A stretch of DNA of 64,000 bases from Phymorhynchus buccinoides (GCA_017654935.2 CM065711.1:27614555-27678554); one strand, 5' to 3'; positions 9,585 to 22,180 are shown, counted from the stretch's first letter. Notes: a model not told the origin generated them from the letters alone. Program-made: numbers and translations.

Positions 9585-10247
9585 TTAACCCTTTCACCGC
9601 CAGCCATTTTTCAGACACAAAAATACGGTAAAGGTCAAGATGTGCCACCCCCCCTACCTATCTCGGTTAATTGTATTTTTCCGTTATTGCCTTTCTTACC
9701 ATACATAAAGCTGTATTTTAGGAACATTTTTAGCTAATAACCTTTTTGGAATACTAACCCTAACCCTAACCCTAACCCTAACCCCCACCGTATAAGACGG
9801 AAAAACGCAACGAACCACAACTGTGACAAATCGCGGTGTACTGCAGTACATAGTGGGGGGTAGGGTTAGGTTTAGGGCTAGGGTTAGGGTTAGGGTTAGT
9901 ATTCCAAAAAGGTAATTAGCTAAAAATGTTCATAAAATACAGCTTTATGTATGGTAAGAAAGGCAAAAAAAAAAACGGAAAAATACAATTAACCGAGAAA
10001 TGCAGGGGGGGGTGGCACATCTTTACCTTTACCCAAAATACCTTTAAGCTTAACTGGGTAGAGAAGAAAAAAAAATCTGCAAAATTGGGAATTCCTCTGT
10101 GACATATATAACATTAGGCCTATCCTTGCCTCCCAAAATTAAGAAAATAATGTCTTCAGATAACAGGCCCCGGTTTGATGCCTTTCAGTGACATGGGTGT
10201 CTAGCCATTGTGGTGCATAAATGCGACATTGGCAGCGAAAGGGTTAA
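9585..10247. mobile_element. TTAA-flanked MITE (CCCTTTCACCGCCA family)
   Basis: TTAA at 9585 and 10244 bracket inverted ends CCCTTTCACCGCCAGCC and GGCAGCGAAAGGG. TTAA duplication with such ends is typical of piggyBac-like or other TTAA-targeting MITEs. Related copies: 13145-13735, 29640-32237 (inverted), 58068-58660, 62720-63195. Shared interior markers are CTGGGTAGAGAA, CTCTGTGACAT and GATGCCTTTTAGTGACAT. This copy hosts a nested fold-back element. Confidence 0.8.
9627..10033. mobile_element. Nested fold-back element with telomere-like repeats
   Basis: Long inverted repeat: GGTAAAGGTCAAGATGTGCC on the left is matched by GGCACATCTTTACCTTTACC on the right, and the arms continue for about 150 bp through CATACATAAAGCTGTATTTT. 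Each arm carries telomere-type repeats, (CCCTAA)n at 9757-9783 and (TTAGGG)n at 9868-9898. Flanks share AAAATAC, a likely 7-bp target duplication. A diverged copy is at 56230-56465. It is an interstitial element, not a chromosome end. Confidence 0.8.
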
Positions 10248-10319
10248 AAAACATACACTAAAACACAATGCACACGAGAAGTAACATATCACAGATATAA
10301 GATTATGAGTAAAGCTTAT

Positions 10320-11100
10320 ACATGCACAACACACTCACACACACACTCTCTCTCTCTCTCTCATATACACTACACACACCCTTTAACACACACATACAAC
10401 TGCACCCATATGCACATGCACGCTTCCGCATCGCTTGTGAGCATACTGGTTTGGACAAACATTATGGGAATATGATCAAATGAATTTTTTTTTTTTTTTT
10501 GGCTGTCTTTTTTGAGCCGTACTGTGGTGTTGCTCCCAACGTCGCTCATTCCGAGTCCCAACTCGCAGCCACACCTCTGCACGTTCAGGTCGCAGAATCC
10601 GAGACCAGCAGTCCAAGGGGAGCGAATCTATGTTAAAGCCGTCAGGAGGCAACCAACCGAGGAGACACTGCACTGCTGCTGAGTCACTTCGGTGGAGTTC
10701 AGTGGAGCCTGTTCAGGACACCACCTACTAAGCCCCCCTACTGACGACACTATTCTTTTAGTCGCGGAGCCAGCGTGAGTGAGGTCCTCCTCCGAGGGCG
10801 CCACCACGACCGTCCACCAACTGCTCCCCATGACTGATAAAAACGAATTTTATAACAATTTCACTGTTGTTGTTCCCTGGCTTAACGACTCCAGGGATTA
10901 TCCCAACAGCCAGAGCACTTGAACAATTCAGTACAAATGCACCAGCTAGGAATGAGAACATTACGTGTGTGACCGTTTTTGATTACCCCGCCATGTGGGC
11001 AGCCACACTCCGTCTTCGGGGGATTTTAGACTGATGATGTTATGCTGTGAGCTTGTCATGGCTTAAGACAATCCCCGCACAACCATTCAGAGCATAACAA
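10320..11100. other. Intron, microsatellite and unclassified repeat-like sequence
   Basis: CT/CA microsatellite at 10330-10400 and a 17-base poly-T at 10484-10500, followed by GC-richer sequence with no conserved frame. Short open frames on the minus strand lack splice or domain support. The end (CAACATTTTGATGTAGCCTT near 11098) recurs at 51262-51340, so at least part of it is a dispersed repeat. Confidence 0.5.
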
Positions 11101-11253
11101 CATTTTGATGTAGCCTTGGCGTTCTAGCTTATGTCAACTGGTCTGACACAGCCTCATGCCAAGGCAAACAATTTCACTCAGCTAAAGTATATTCTGGGAA
11201 CAGTTTTCGTGGTATTTTTTATATCGAACCAAATTTCTTTTTATTTCATTTTC

Positions 11254-11786
11254 TTAACCCCTTGACTGCCGGAGAAAGTTAAAGAAAAAGACAAGTGATA
11301 GAGCCAATCTGGCAAAACGGTCTGGGGATATAACTCTCTTGACTGTGTTAGAGCAAAAGCCAGCATATCAGGGTTATTCCTCCTCATCTGATGATGTCAT
11401 CAGGGACGACATCATCTCAGTACATTATCAGTTATTATGACTTAGCAATGGGGTATTGTTATTATCCTATCTCGAGAGACTTGGTGTTTATCGTACGAGG
11501 TCAAAGACCGAATATGGTTTGAGCACTGCAGATAGTCGCATGCGAGTGTACCTAGATGCGTGATAATGATAATGAAATGTTATGTGAAGATAAATAACTG
11601 TGACGTCAGGTTTCTTAGCAACGGTGTATTCTTACACCTTTTTACTCACGCGCGTTTACACTAAGCCTATGGGTTAATATACGCAAATGATATGTCAAGT
11701 TACGACTTTATATCCCACGCTTGGCAACCTTCTTTGGCTCTCTTGGAGATCGGTATATAATACATTGGTGGCAGTCAAGGGGTTAA
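11254..11786. mobile_element. TTAA MITE with CCCCTTGACTGCC ends
   Basis: TTAACCCCTTGACTGCC at the left and GGCAGTCAAGGGGTTAA at the right form a perfect 17-bp inverted terminus with TTAA. A truncated second copy follows directly (about 11787-12000), sharing AAACTGATAGAGCCAATC and CGGTCTATGG/CGGTCTGGGG. It is related in its ends to the CCCTTTCACCGCCA family but distinct inside. Confidence 0.85.
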
Positions 11787-12004
11787 ACCCCTTAATTAAC
11801 TGCCAGAGAAAATTAAGTGAGGAAATCATTTTTAAAATTTGTGACGTGAAAAAGAGAAACTGATAGAGCCAATCGGGCAAAACGGTCTATGGCGATGTAA
11901 CCCTCTCGACCGTGATAAAGCAAAAAGTAGCATATCAATCAGAGTTATTCCCCTTCATCCGATGACATCATCAGTGATGTCATCAAGTGTGTCACCATCA
12001 TCAT

Positions 12005-12539
12005 CATCATCATCATTCTCCTTACTTGGCGGTTTCAGCAGCAGTTTATACACGGGGCTATGGGGAGCCACATAGTCCATAGCTTTCTTCATCATCATCA
12101 TCAGTACAATCATCATCATCATCATCATCGTTCTCCTTACTTGGCGGTTTCAGCAGCAGTTTATACACGGGGCTATGGGGAGCCACATAGTCCATGGCTT
12201 TCGTCATCATCATCATCATCATCATCACCATCACCATCATCATCATGATCATCTTCGTTCTCCTTACTTGGCGGTTTCAGCAGGAGTTTATACACTGGGC
12301 TATGGGGGAGCCACATAGTCCATGGCTTTCTTCGTCATCATCTTCATCATCATCATCAGTACATATCAATCATCAATATCATCATCATCTTCGTCCTCCT
12401 TACTTGGCGGTTTCAGCAGCAGTTTATACACAGGGCTATGGGGCGCCACATAGTCCATGGCTTTCTTCATCATCATCATCAGTACAATCATCATCATCAT
12501 CATCATCATCAGTACAATCATCATCATCATCATCAGTAC

Positions 12540-12571
<32 letters not shown>

Positions 12572-12850
12572 GTACAATCATCAATATCATCATCATCATC
12601 ATCATCGTTCTCCTTACTTGGCGGTTTCAGCAGCAGTTTATACATTGGGCTGTGGGGAGCCACATAGTCCATGGCTTTCTTCGTCATCATCATCATGATC
12701 ATCATCGTCCTCCTTACTTGGCGGTTTCAGCAGCAGTTTATATACTGGGCTATGGGGAGCCACATAGTCCATGGCTTTCTTCATCATCATCATCATCATC
12801 ATCAGTACAATCATCAATATCATCATCAGCATCATCATCGTCCTCCTTAC
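12005..12850. repeat. Donor-derived tandem repeat of ANK2-C
   Basis: Six copies (near 12018, 12130, 12259, 12392, 12608, 12709) of a 75-bp segment identical or nearly so to the 3' end of exon 12851-13114 plus its donor (A|GTAAGGAGG), separated by (CAT)n tracts that also contain a CAGTACAATCAT subrepeat. On the minus strand each copy encodes AKKAMDYVAPHSPVYKLLLK. Runs of Asp or His in open frames come from the trinucleotide. Confidence 0.93.
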
Positions 12851-13114
12851 TTGGTGGTTTCAGCAGCAGTTTATACACGGGGCTGTGGGGAGCCACATAG
12901 TCCATGGCTTTCTTGGCCATCACGTCGGTCAACGCGGGGTTCAGGCCCTTTTCCAGCAGCAGAGTGATGAGTTGTCTCCCCGTCTCGTGCTCCCCGTCCC
13001 CAAAGTGCAGACAAACGGCGTGCAGCAGCGTGCGTCGTTCTCCGTTCGTTGCCTTTTTCACCTCGCTGAGCCGAGTGTTATCTGACAGAATGTAGCGCAT
13101 AAGGCCCAGTCTCT
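12851..13114 (-). CDS. TRANK1-like: TRANK1-like exon, cassette C, ankyrin segment 2 (ANK2-C)
   Basis: Internal exon of 264 bp, phase 1 at both ends. Acceptor TTGGCAG|AG, donor A|GTAAGG. It reads RLGLMRYILSDNTRLSEVK through RTLLHAVCLHFGDG, LITLLLEKGLNPALTDVM and AMDYVAPHSPVYKLLLK. TLLHAV...LITLLLEKGLNPALTD is a textbook ankyrin repeat (TxLHxA, LLxxG). The following KAMDYV matches the D-x-x-x-x-(K/R)-x-x-x-D-(Y/V) turn that opens the next repeat. It matches the TRANK1 ankyrin exon that follows an FRWL-type helix. The paralogous exon is 39429-39719. The codon it shares with the next exon (9219-9499) is in frame, so ANK2-C can splice to TPR1-D. Confidence 0.87.
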
Positions 13115-13144
13115 CTGCCAACAAAACAACAACAAAATATTTGT

Positions 13145-13735
13145 TTAACCCTTTCACCGCCAGCCATATATCAGCCAAACATTTCCATTAAATTTACCTG
13201 GGTAGAGAACAAAATCCATTTGCAGTATTGGGGATTCGGCAAAGGTTAAGATCAGCTCCCTCCACTGTTCCAGGGTGAAGTTGGCCAATCAGCTTAACGG
13301 AAAAGGTGAATCGGAGGGAGCTGATTGGCCAACTTCACCCTGGAACAGCGGAGGGAGCTGATCTTAACATTAGCCGGGGCTTCTTCTGTGACATATAAAA
13401 TAAGGTCTATCCTTACTTCCCAAAACACAATAGGGTCTTTGGATAACAGACCCCAATTCGATGCCTTTTAGTGACATAGGTGTTAGATAGGACTTATGAG
13501 ATCGCGAAGTGATGAGTAAGGAGTGTATTCTGATCTATTTCGGCAGCGAGCTTGTTTTTGTTTGATCGATGCGAATTTTTGAAGTCGTGTCACTGACATC
13601 GGCATTTTCCCGACTTTTTACATCATGGATGATGAATCGTTATTGCATCCACTGAGTGATGACAGCGATGAAAATTCCTTTTTTTTGTGAAAGATAGGAA
13701 TTATAAGATCGTGAAGTGAAAGGGTAAGTGAAATA
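13145..13735. mobile_element. TTAA MITE copy (CCCTTTCACCGCCA family)
   Basis: Starts TTAACCCTTTCACCGCCAGC and contains CCTGGGTAGAGAACAAAATC and GATGCCTTTTAGTGACAT as in the other copies. The right end near GAAAGGGTAAG is degenerate. It hosts a small perfect hairpin (13245-13368). Its left TTAA is 31 bases upstream of the ANK2-C exon start. Confidence 0.75.
13245..13368. mobile_element. Small fold-back insertion (hairpin) inside a MITE
   Basis: GTTAAGATCAGCTCCCTCC at the left is answered by GGAGGGAGCTGATCTTAAC at the right. The arms (about 50 bp, including TTCCAGGGTGAAGTTGGCC) are almost perfectly complementary around a 26-base loop. The MITE sequence TTGGGGATTC is interrupted at the insertion point. 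Confidence 0.8.
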
Positions 13736-14052
13736 TTTTGATCTACATTTCCATTTCAGTCGTCTTAGGCTTCAACAGTCTGCAAAAGTAGGCAGTGAAT
13801 GACTAGCGAATGCAGTTTGTGAATACACTTAGGCATTTCGATTTTTTTTTGGGTGGAGCCATGCATCCCCATAACATCTTGAAATTCATTTTGTAAATCA
13901 GACAGACATCTCGGCAACACATTCAAAACAAACAAAAACACAAAATCTGCTAGGGTATATTTTATTTTATTATTTTGCTGACGCTGCCCCCCCTTTTGTT
14001 CGGAGTGACGACCCTTGGGATAGGATTTCAGAGGTGATAGAGAGCACAGAGT

Positions 14053-17000
14053 GTCAGGCACAATAGGGTTAAACCAGGGTGTGACAGTGTCAGGCACAAT
14101 AGGGTTAAACCAGGGTGTGACAGTGTCAGGTAGGGTTAAACCAGGGTATGACAGTGTCAGGCACAATAGGTTTAAACCAGGGTGTGACAGTGTCAGGCAC
14201 AATAGGGTTAAACCAGGGTGTGACAGTGTCAGGCACAATAGGGTTAAACCAGGGTGTGACAGTGTCAGGCACAATAGGGTTAAACCAGGGTGTGACAGTG
14301 TCAGGCACAATAGGGTTAAACCAGGGTGTGACAGTGTCAGGCACAATAGGGTTAAACCAGGGTGTGACAGTGTCAGGCACAATAGGTTTAAACCAGGGTG
14401 TGACAGTGTCAGGCACAAGAGGGTTAAACCAGGGTGTGACAGTGTCAGGCACAATAGGGTTAAACCAGGGTGTGACAGTGTCAGGCACAATAGGGTTAAA
14501 CCAGGGTGTGACAGTGTCAGGCACAATAGGGTTAAACCAGGGTGTGACAGTGTCAGGCACAATAGGGTTAAACCAGGGTGTGACAGTGTCAGGCACAATA
14601 GGTTTAAACCAGGGTGTGACAAGTGTCAGGCACAATAGGGTTAAACCAGGGTGTGACAGTGTCAGGCACAATAGGGTTAAACCAGGGTGTGACAGTGTCA
14701 GGCACAATAGGGTTAAACCAGGGTGTGACAGTGTCAGGCACAATAGGGTTAAACCAGGGTATGACAGTGTCAGGCACAATAGGGTTAAACCAGGGTGTGA
14801 CAGTGTCAGGCACAATAGGGTTAAACCAGGGTGTGACAGTGTCAGGCACAATAGGGTTAAACCAGGGTGTGACAGTGTCAGGCACAATAGGGTTAAACCA
14901 GGGTGTGACAGTGTCAGGCACAAGAGGTTTAAACCAGGGTGTGACAGTGTCAGGCACAATAGGGTTAAACCAGGGTGTGACAGTGTCAGGCACAATAGGG
15001 TTAAACCAGGGTATGACAGTGTCAGGCACAATAGGGTTAAACCAGGGTGTGACAGTGTCAGGCACAATAGGGTTAAACCAGGGTGTGACAGTGTCAGGCA
15101 CAATAGGGTTAAACCAGGGTGTGACAGTGTCAGGCACAATAGGGTTAAACCAGGGTATGACAGTGTCAGGCACAATAGGGTTAAACCAGGGTGTGACAGT
15201 GTCAGGCACAATAGGGTTAAACCAGGGTGTGACAGTGTCAGGCACAATAGGGTTAAACCAGGGTGTGACAGTGTCAGGCACAATAGGGTTAAACCAGGGT
15301 GTGACAGTGTCAGGCACAATAGGGTTAAACCAGGGTGTGACAGTGTCAGGCACAATAGGGTTAAACCAGGGTGTGACAGTGTCAGGCACAATAGGGTTAA
15401 ACCAGGGTGTGACAGTGTCAGGCACAATAGGGTTAAACCAGGGTGTGACAGTGTCAGGCACAATAGGGTTAAACCAGGGTGTGACAGTGTCAGGCACAAT
15501 AGGGTTAAACCAGGGTGTGACAGTGTCAGGCACAATAGGGTTAAACCAGGGTGTGACAGTGTCAGGCACAATAGGGTTAAACCAGGGTGTGACAGTGTCA
15601 GGCACAATAGGGTTAAACCAGGGTGTGACAGTGTCAGGCACAATAGGGTTAAACCAGGGTGTGACAGTGTCAGGCACAATAGGGTTAAACCAGGGTGTGA
15701 CAGTGTCAGGCACAATAGGGTTAAACCAGGGTTAAACCAGTGACAGTGTCAGGCACAATAGGGTTAAACCAGGGTGTGACAGTGTCAGGCACAATAGGGT
15801 TAAACCAGGGTGTGACAGTGTCAGGCACAATAGGGTTAAACCAGGGTGTGACAGTGTCAGGCACAATAGGGTTAAACCAGGGTGTGACAGTGTCAGGCAC
15901 AATAGGGTTAAACCAGGGTGTGACAGTGTCAGGCACAATAGGGTTAAACCAGGGTGTGACAGTGTCAGGCACAATAGGGTTAAACCAGGGTGTGACAGTG
16001 TCAGGCACAATAGGGTTAAACCAGGGTGTGACAGTGTCAGGCACAATAGGGTTAAACCAGGGTGTGACAGTGTCAGGCACAATAGGGTTAAACCAGGGTG
16101 TGACAGTGTCAGGCACAATAGGGTTAAACCAGGGTGTGACAGTGTCAGGCACAATAGGGTTAAACCAGGGTGTGACAGTGTCAGGCACAATAGGGTTAAA
16201 CCAGGGTGTGACAGTGTCAGGCACAATAGGGTTAAACCAGGGTGTGACAGTGTCAGGCACAATAGGGTTAAACCAGGGTGTGACAGTGTCAGGCACAATA
16301 GGGTTAAACCAGGGTGTGACAGTGTCAGGCACAATAGGTTTAAACCAGGGTAAACCAGGGTCAGGCACAGTGTGAGTCAGGCACAATAGGGTTAAACCAG
16401 GGTGTGACAGTGTCAGGCACAAGAGGGTTAAACCAGGGTGTGACAGTGTCAGGCACAATAGGGTTAAACCAGGGTGTGACAGTGTCAGGCAGGGTTAAAC
16501 ACAGGCACAATAGGGTTAAACCAGGGTGTGACAGTGTCAGGCACAATAGGGTTAAACCAGGGTGTGACAGTGTCAGGCACAATAGGGTTAAACCAGGGTG
16601 TGACAGTGTCAGGCACAATAGGGTTAAACCAGGGTGTGACAGTGTCAGGCACAATAGGGTTAAACCAGGGTGTGACAGTGTCAGGCACAATAGGGTTAAA
16701 CCAGGGTGTGACAGTGTCAGGCACAATAGGGTTAAACCAGGGTGTGACAGTGTCAGGCACAATAGGGTTAAACCAGGGTGTGACAGTGTCAGGCACAATA
16801 GGGTTAAACCAGGGTATGACAGTGTCAGGCACAATAGGGTTAAACCAGGGTGTGACAGTGTCAGGCACAATAGGGTTAAACCAGGGTGTGACAGTGTCAG
16901 GCACAATAGGGTTAAACCAGGGTGTGACAGTGTCAGGCACAATAGGGTTAAACCAGGGTGTGACAGTGTCAGGCACAATAGGGTTAAACCAGGGTGTGAC

Positions 17001-20000
17001 AGTGTCAGGCACAATAGGGTTAAACCAGGGTGTGACAGTGTCAGGCACAATAGGGTTAAACCAGGGTGCTGAAACCAGGGTGTGACAGTGTCAGGCACAA
17101 TAGGGTTAAACCAGGGTGTGACAGTGTCAGGCACAATAGGGTTAAACCAGGGTGTGACAGTGTCAGGCACAATAGGGTTAAACCAGGGTGTGACAGTGTC
17201 AGGCACAATAGGGTTAAACCAGGGTGTGACAGGGCACAATAGGGTTAAACCAGGGTGACAATAGGGTTAAACCAGGGTGTGACAGTGTCAGGCACAATAG
17301 GGTTAAACCAGGGTGTGACAGTGTCAGGCACAATAGGGTTAAACCAGGGTGTGACAGTGTCAGGCACAATAGGGTTAAACCAGGGTGTGACAGTGTCAGG
17401 CACAATAGGGTTAAACCAGGGTGTGACAGTGTCAGGCACAATAGGGTTAAACCAGGGTATGACAGTGTCAGGCACAATAGGGTTAAACCAGGGTGTGACA
17501 GTGTCAGGCACAATAGGGTTAAACCAGGGTGTGACAGTGTCAGGCACAATAGGGTTAAACCAGGGTGTGACAGTGTCAGGCACAATAGGGTTAAACCAGG
17601 GTGTGACAGTGTCAGGCACAATAGGGTTAAACAGGGTACAGTGAGGCACTTTCTAAAACCAGGTTAACAGAGTGGCACAAGAGTGTCAGGCACAATAGGG
17701 TTAAACCAGGGTGTGACAGTGTCAGGCACAATAGGGTTAAACCAGGGTGTGACAGTGTCAGGCACAATAGGGTTAAACCAGGGTGTGACAGTGGGTCAGG
17801 GTGTGACACAGGCACAATAGGGTTAAACCAGGGTGTGACAGTGTCAGGCACAATAGGGTTAAACCAGGGTGTGACAGTGTCAGGCACAATAGGGTTAAAC
17901 CAGGGTTGACAGTGTCAGGCACAATAGGGTTAAACCAGGGTGTGACAGTGTCAGGCACAATAGGGTTAAACCAGGGTGTGACAGTGTCAGGCACAATAGG
18001 GTTAAACCAGGGTGTGACAGTGTCAGGCACAATAGGGTTAAACCAGGGTGTGACAGTGTCAGGCACAATAGGGTTAAACCAGGGTGTGACAGTGTCAGGC
18101 ACAATAGGGTTAAACCAGGGTGTGACAGTGTCAGGCACAATAGGGTTGAAGTGTCACCAGGGTGACAGGGTGTGACAGTGTCAGGCACAATAGGGTTAAA
18201 CCAGGGTGTGACAGTGTCAGGCACAATAGGGTTAAACCAGGGTGTGACAGTGTCAGGCACAATAGGGTTAAACCAGGGTGTGACAGTGTCAGGCACAATA
18301 GGGTTAAACCAGGGTGTGACAGTGTCAGGCACAATAGGGTTAAACCAGGGTGACAGTGTCAGGCACAATAGGGTTAAACCAGGGTGTGACAGTGTCAGGC
18401 ACAATAGGGTTAAACCAGGGTGTGACAGTGTCAGGCACAATAGGGTTAAACCAGGGTGTGACAGTGTCAGGCACAATAGGGTTAAACCAGGGTGTGACAG
18501 TGTCAGGCACAATAGGGTTAAACCAGGGTGTGACAGTGTCAGGCACAATAGGGTTAAACCAGGGTGTGACAGTGTCAGGCACAATAGGGTTAAACCAGGG
18601 TGTGACAGTGTCAGGCACAATAGGGTTAAACCAGGGTGTGACAGTGTCAGGCACAATAGGGTTAAACCAGGGTGTGACAGTGTCAGGCACAATAGGGTTA
18701 AACCAGGGTGTGACAGTGTCAGGCACAATAGGGTTAAACCAGGGTGTGACAGTGTCAGGCACAATAGGGTTAAACCAGGGTGTGACAGTGTCAGGCACAA
18801 TAGGGTTAAACCAGGGTGTGACAGTGTCAGGCACAACAATAGGTTTAAACCAGGGTGTGACAGTGTCAGGCACAATAGGGTTAAACCAGGGTGTGACAGT
18901 GTCAGGCACAATAGGGTTAAACCAGGGTGTGACAGTGTCAGGCACAATAGGGTTAAACCAGGGTGTGACAGTGTCAGGCACAATAGGGTTAAACCAGGGT
19001 GTGACAGTGTCAGGCACAATAGGTCCAGGGTGTGACAGTGTCAGGCACAATAGGGTTAAACCAGGGTGTGACAGTGTCAGGCACAATAGGGTTAAACCAG
19101 GGTGTGACAGTGTCAGGCACAATAGGGTTAAACCAGGGTGTGACAGTGTCAGGCACAATAGGGTTAAACCAGGGTGTGACAGTGTCAGGCACAATAGGGT
19201 TAAACCAGGGTGTGACAGTGTCAGGCACAATAGGGTTAAACCAGGGTGTGACAGTGTCAGGCACAATAGGGTTAAACCAGGGTGTGACAGTGTCAGGCAC
19301 AATAGGGTTAAACCAGGGTGTGACAGTGTCAGGCACAATAGGGTTAAACCAGGGTGTGACAGTGTCAGGCACAATAGGGTTAAACCAGGGTGTGACAGTG
19401 TCAGGCACAATAGGGTTAAACCAGGGTATGACAGGGTTAAACCAGGGTGACAGTGTCAGGCACAATAGGGTTAAACCAGGGTGTGACAGTGTCAGGCACA
19501 ATAGGGTTAAACCAGGGTGTGACAGTGTCAGGCACAATAGGGTTAAACCAGGGTGTGACAGTGTCAGGCACAATAGGGTTAAACCAGGGTGTGACAGTGT
19601 CAGGCACAATAGGGTTAAACCAGGGTGTGACAGTGTCAGGCACAATAGGGTTAAACCAGGGTGTGACAGTGTCAGGCACAATAGGGTTAAACCAGGGTGT
19701 GACAGTGTCAGGCACAATAGGGTTAAACCAGGGTGTGACAGTGTCAGGCACAATAGGGTTAAACCAGGGTGTGACAGTGTCAGGCACAATAGGGTTAAAC
19801 CAGGGTGTGACAGTGTCAGGCACAATAGGGTTAAACCAGGGTGTGACAGTGTCAGGCACAATAGGGTTAAACCAGGGTGTGACAGTGTCAGGCACAATAG
19901 GGTTAAACCAGGGTGTGACAGTGTCAGGCACAATAGGGTTAAACCAGGGTGTGACAGTGTCAGGCACAATAGGGTTAAACCAGGGTGTGACAGTGGCACA

Positions 20001-21325
20001 GTGTCAGGCACAATAGGGTTAAACCAGGGTGTGACAGTGTCAGGCACAATAGGGTTAAACCAGGGTGTGACAGTGTCAGGCACAATAGGGTTAAACCAGG
20101 GTGTGACAGTGTCAGGCACAATAGGGTTAAACCAGGGTGTGACAGTGTCAGGCACAATAGGGTTAAACCAGGGTGTGACAGTAGTGACAGTGTCAGGCAC
20201 AATAGGGTTAAACCAGGGTGTGACAGTGTCAGGCACAATAGGGTTAAACCAGGGTGTGACAGTGTCAGGCACAATAGGGTTAAACCAGGGTGTGACAGTG
20301 TCAGGCACAATAGGGTTAAACCAGGGTGTGACAGTGTCAGGCACAATAGGGTTAAACCAGGGTGTGAAGTGTCAGGCCAGGGTTAAACCAGGGTGACAGT
20401 GTCAGGCACAATAGGGTTAAACCAGGGTATGACAGTGTCAGGCACAATAGGGTTAAACCAGGGTGTGACAGTGTCAGGCACAATAGGGTTAAACCAGGGT
20501 GTGACAGTGTCAGGCACAATAGGGTTAAACCAGGGTGTGACAGTGTCAGGCACAATAGGGTTAAACCAGGGTTGACAGTGTCAGGCACAATAGGGTTAAA
20601 CCAGGGTATGACAGTGTCAGGCACAATAGGGTTAAACCAGGGTGTGACAGTGTCAGGCACAATAGGGTTAAACCAGGGTGTGACAGTGTCAGGCACAATA
20701 GGGTTAAACCAGGGTGTGACAGTGTCAGGCACAATAGGGTTAAACCAGGGTGTGACAGTGTCAGGCACAATAGGGTTAAACCAGGGTATGACAGTGTCAG
20801 GCACAATAGGGTTAAACCAGGGTGTGACAGTGTCAGGCACAATAGGGTTAAACCAGGGTATGACAGTGTCAGGCACAATAGGGTTAAAACCAGGGTGTAA
20901 CAGTGTCAGGCACAATAGGGTTAAACCAGGGTGTGACAGTGACAGTGTCAGCGGCACAAATAGGGTTAAACCAGGGTGTGACAGTGTCAGGCACAATAGG
21001 GTTAAACCAGGGTGTGACAGTGTCAGGCACAATAGGGTTAAACCAATAGGTTTAAACCAGGGTGTGACAGTGTCAGGCACAATAGGTTTAAACCAGGGTT
21101 TGACAGTGTCAGGCACAGAGGGTTAAACCAGGGTCGACAGTGAGGCACAATAGGTTTAAACCAGGGTGTGACAGTGTCAGGCACAATAGGGTTAAACCAG
21201 GGTATGACAGTGTCAGGCACAAGAGGGTTAAACCAGGGTGTGACAGTGTCAGGCACAAGAGGGTTAAACCAGGGTGGTTAAACCAGGGTGTGACAGTGTC
21301 AGGCACAAGAGGGTTAAACCAGGGG
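14053..21325. repeat. 36-bp satellite array, about 200 copies
   Basis: About 7.27 kb of head-to-tail 36-bp units (GTGACAGTGTCAGGCACAAT, then AGGGTTAAACCAGGGT). The core is nearly invariant. Variants (GTATGAC, AATAGGTTTAAACC, AAGAGG) and truncated units cluster at the two ends and at a few internal breaks (15730, 16350, 16490, 17060, 17230, 17640, 17790, 18150, 19020, 19435, 19995, 20180, 20370, 20880-21150). Because 36 is a multiple of three and most units lack in-frame stops, long frames open on both strands; they are not genes. It lies in the intron between ANK1-C and ANK2-C. Confidence 0.97.
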
Positions 21326-21378
21326 TAAGACATTAGCATAGACCTAGCGGCTGAATTTGCAGGCAAAAATTGGATAAG

Positions 21379-22180
21379 CATGGGTGCTACTCCCAAAAAT
21401 GAAAAATACTGAAAGGCCGGGGTCCAGGGTCCGCTGAGGGCCCTGGCGGGGTACAGGGGGGTTCAGGGGGGCAACGCCCCCTGAAGCAAAAATGCAATTG
21501 CAGAGATCATTTCCATAGCTCTCCTGCAATCTGGGAATGGGTGAGGAACAGATTACGATTTGACATCATAGTTCTGTTGGCAGACGACAGTTGACACTTT
21601 GTAAAGTGACTGTCTAAGTTGCTGAGACATGACAAGTCACATTACCTTTTTACAAGAAATACAAAAGATCTATGGTTAAAATCATATTTTCATGACTAAG
21701 ATTTGTACTGACATTTCAGAAACACAACTATAAAGTTATAAAGCCGTTCAAATAGAAGATAATAATTAGATCATAAGTGAAATATGATGTCAGTGGATCC
21801 AAACATGACTCTCAATTGAGTTTTCTAAGCAACATTTTTAACATATTCATACGTTTAACATCATAAATATTATTTGGTCAATTGAAATATAGTTGCAACT
21901 TACCTTTCTGTGAAGTTTGTAGCTTTCATGACACAAAATTCATGCTGATAATGTTGAATTTAATTGAAATAAGTATGTGTGAATATGACTCGGCCGCCAT
22001 TTTTGTTGTTGTATTTTCACTTCCGGTGGTTGGAAGACCCAGATTCAAAATGCCCCCAACCACAGTTAACAGATCAACTTTTTTTTTTTGGGACAAAATT
22101 TTAAAAATACGGAATTTCCGTCTCAGCAGAAAACTTAATTTACGGATTTCCGTTTATACGGAAGGTAGTAGCACCCATGA
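21379..22180. mobile_element. hAT-like element with CATGGGTGCTACT ends
   Basis: CATGGGTGCTACTCC at the left and GTAGTAGCACCCATGA at the right, with ATAAG on both flanks (probable 5-bp target duplication). The first 120 bp is GC-rich (GGGGTCCAGGGTCCG), the rest AT-rich without a transposase frame. Partial relatives share its left end at 23704 and 37886, and its right end (AGTAGCACACATGA) at 22798. Confidence 0.72.

Noticed and set aside
9757..9898. Chromosome end or true telomere.
   Set aside because: Both orientations of TTAGGG-type repeats face each other within a fold-back element and are surrounded by normal intron.
14053..20396. Frames of 200-530 codons on both strands (for example 14148-15743 plus, 14126-15715 minus).
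   Set aside because: They are open only because the 36-bp satellite unit is a multiple of three and lacks stops; all frames repeat the same 12 residues, and truncated units shift the frame.
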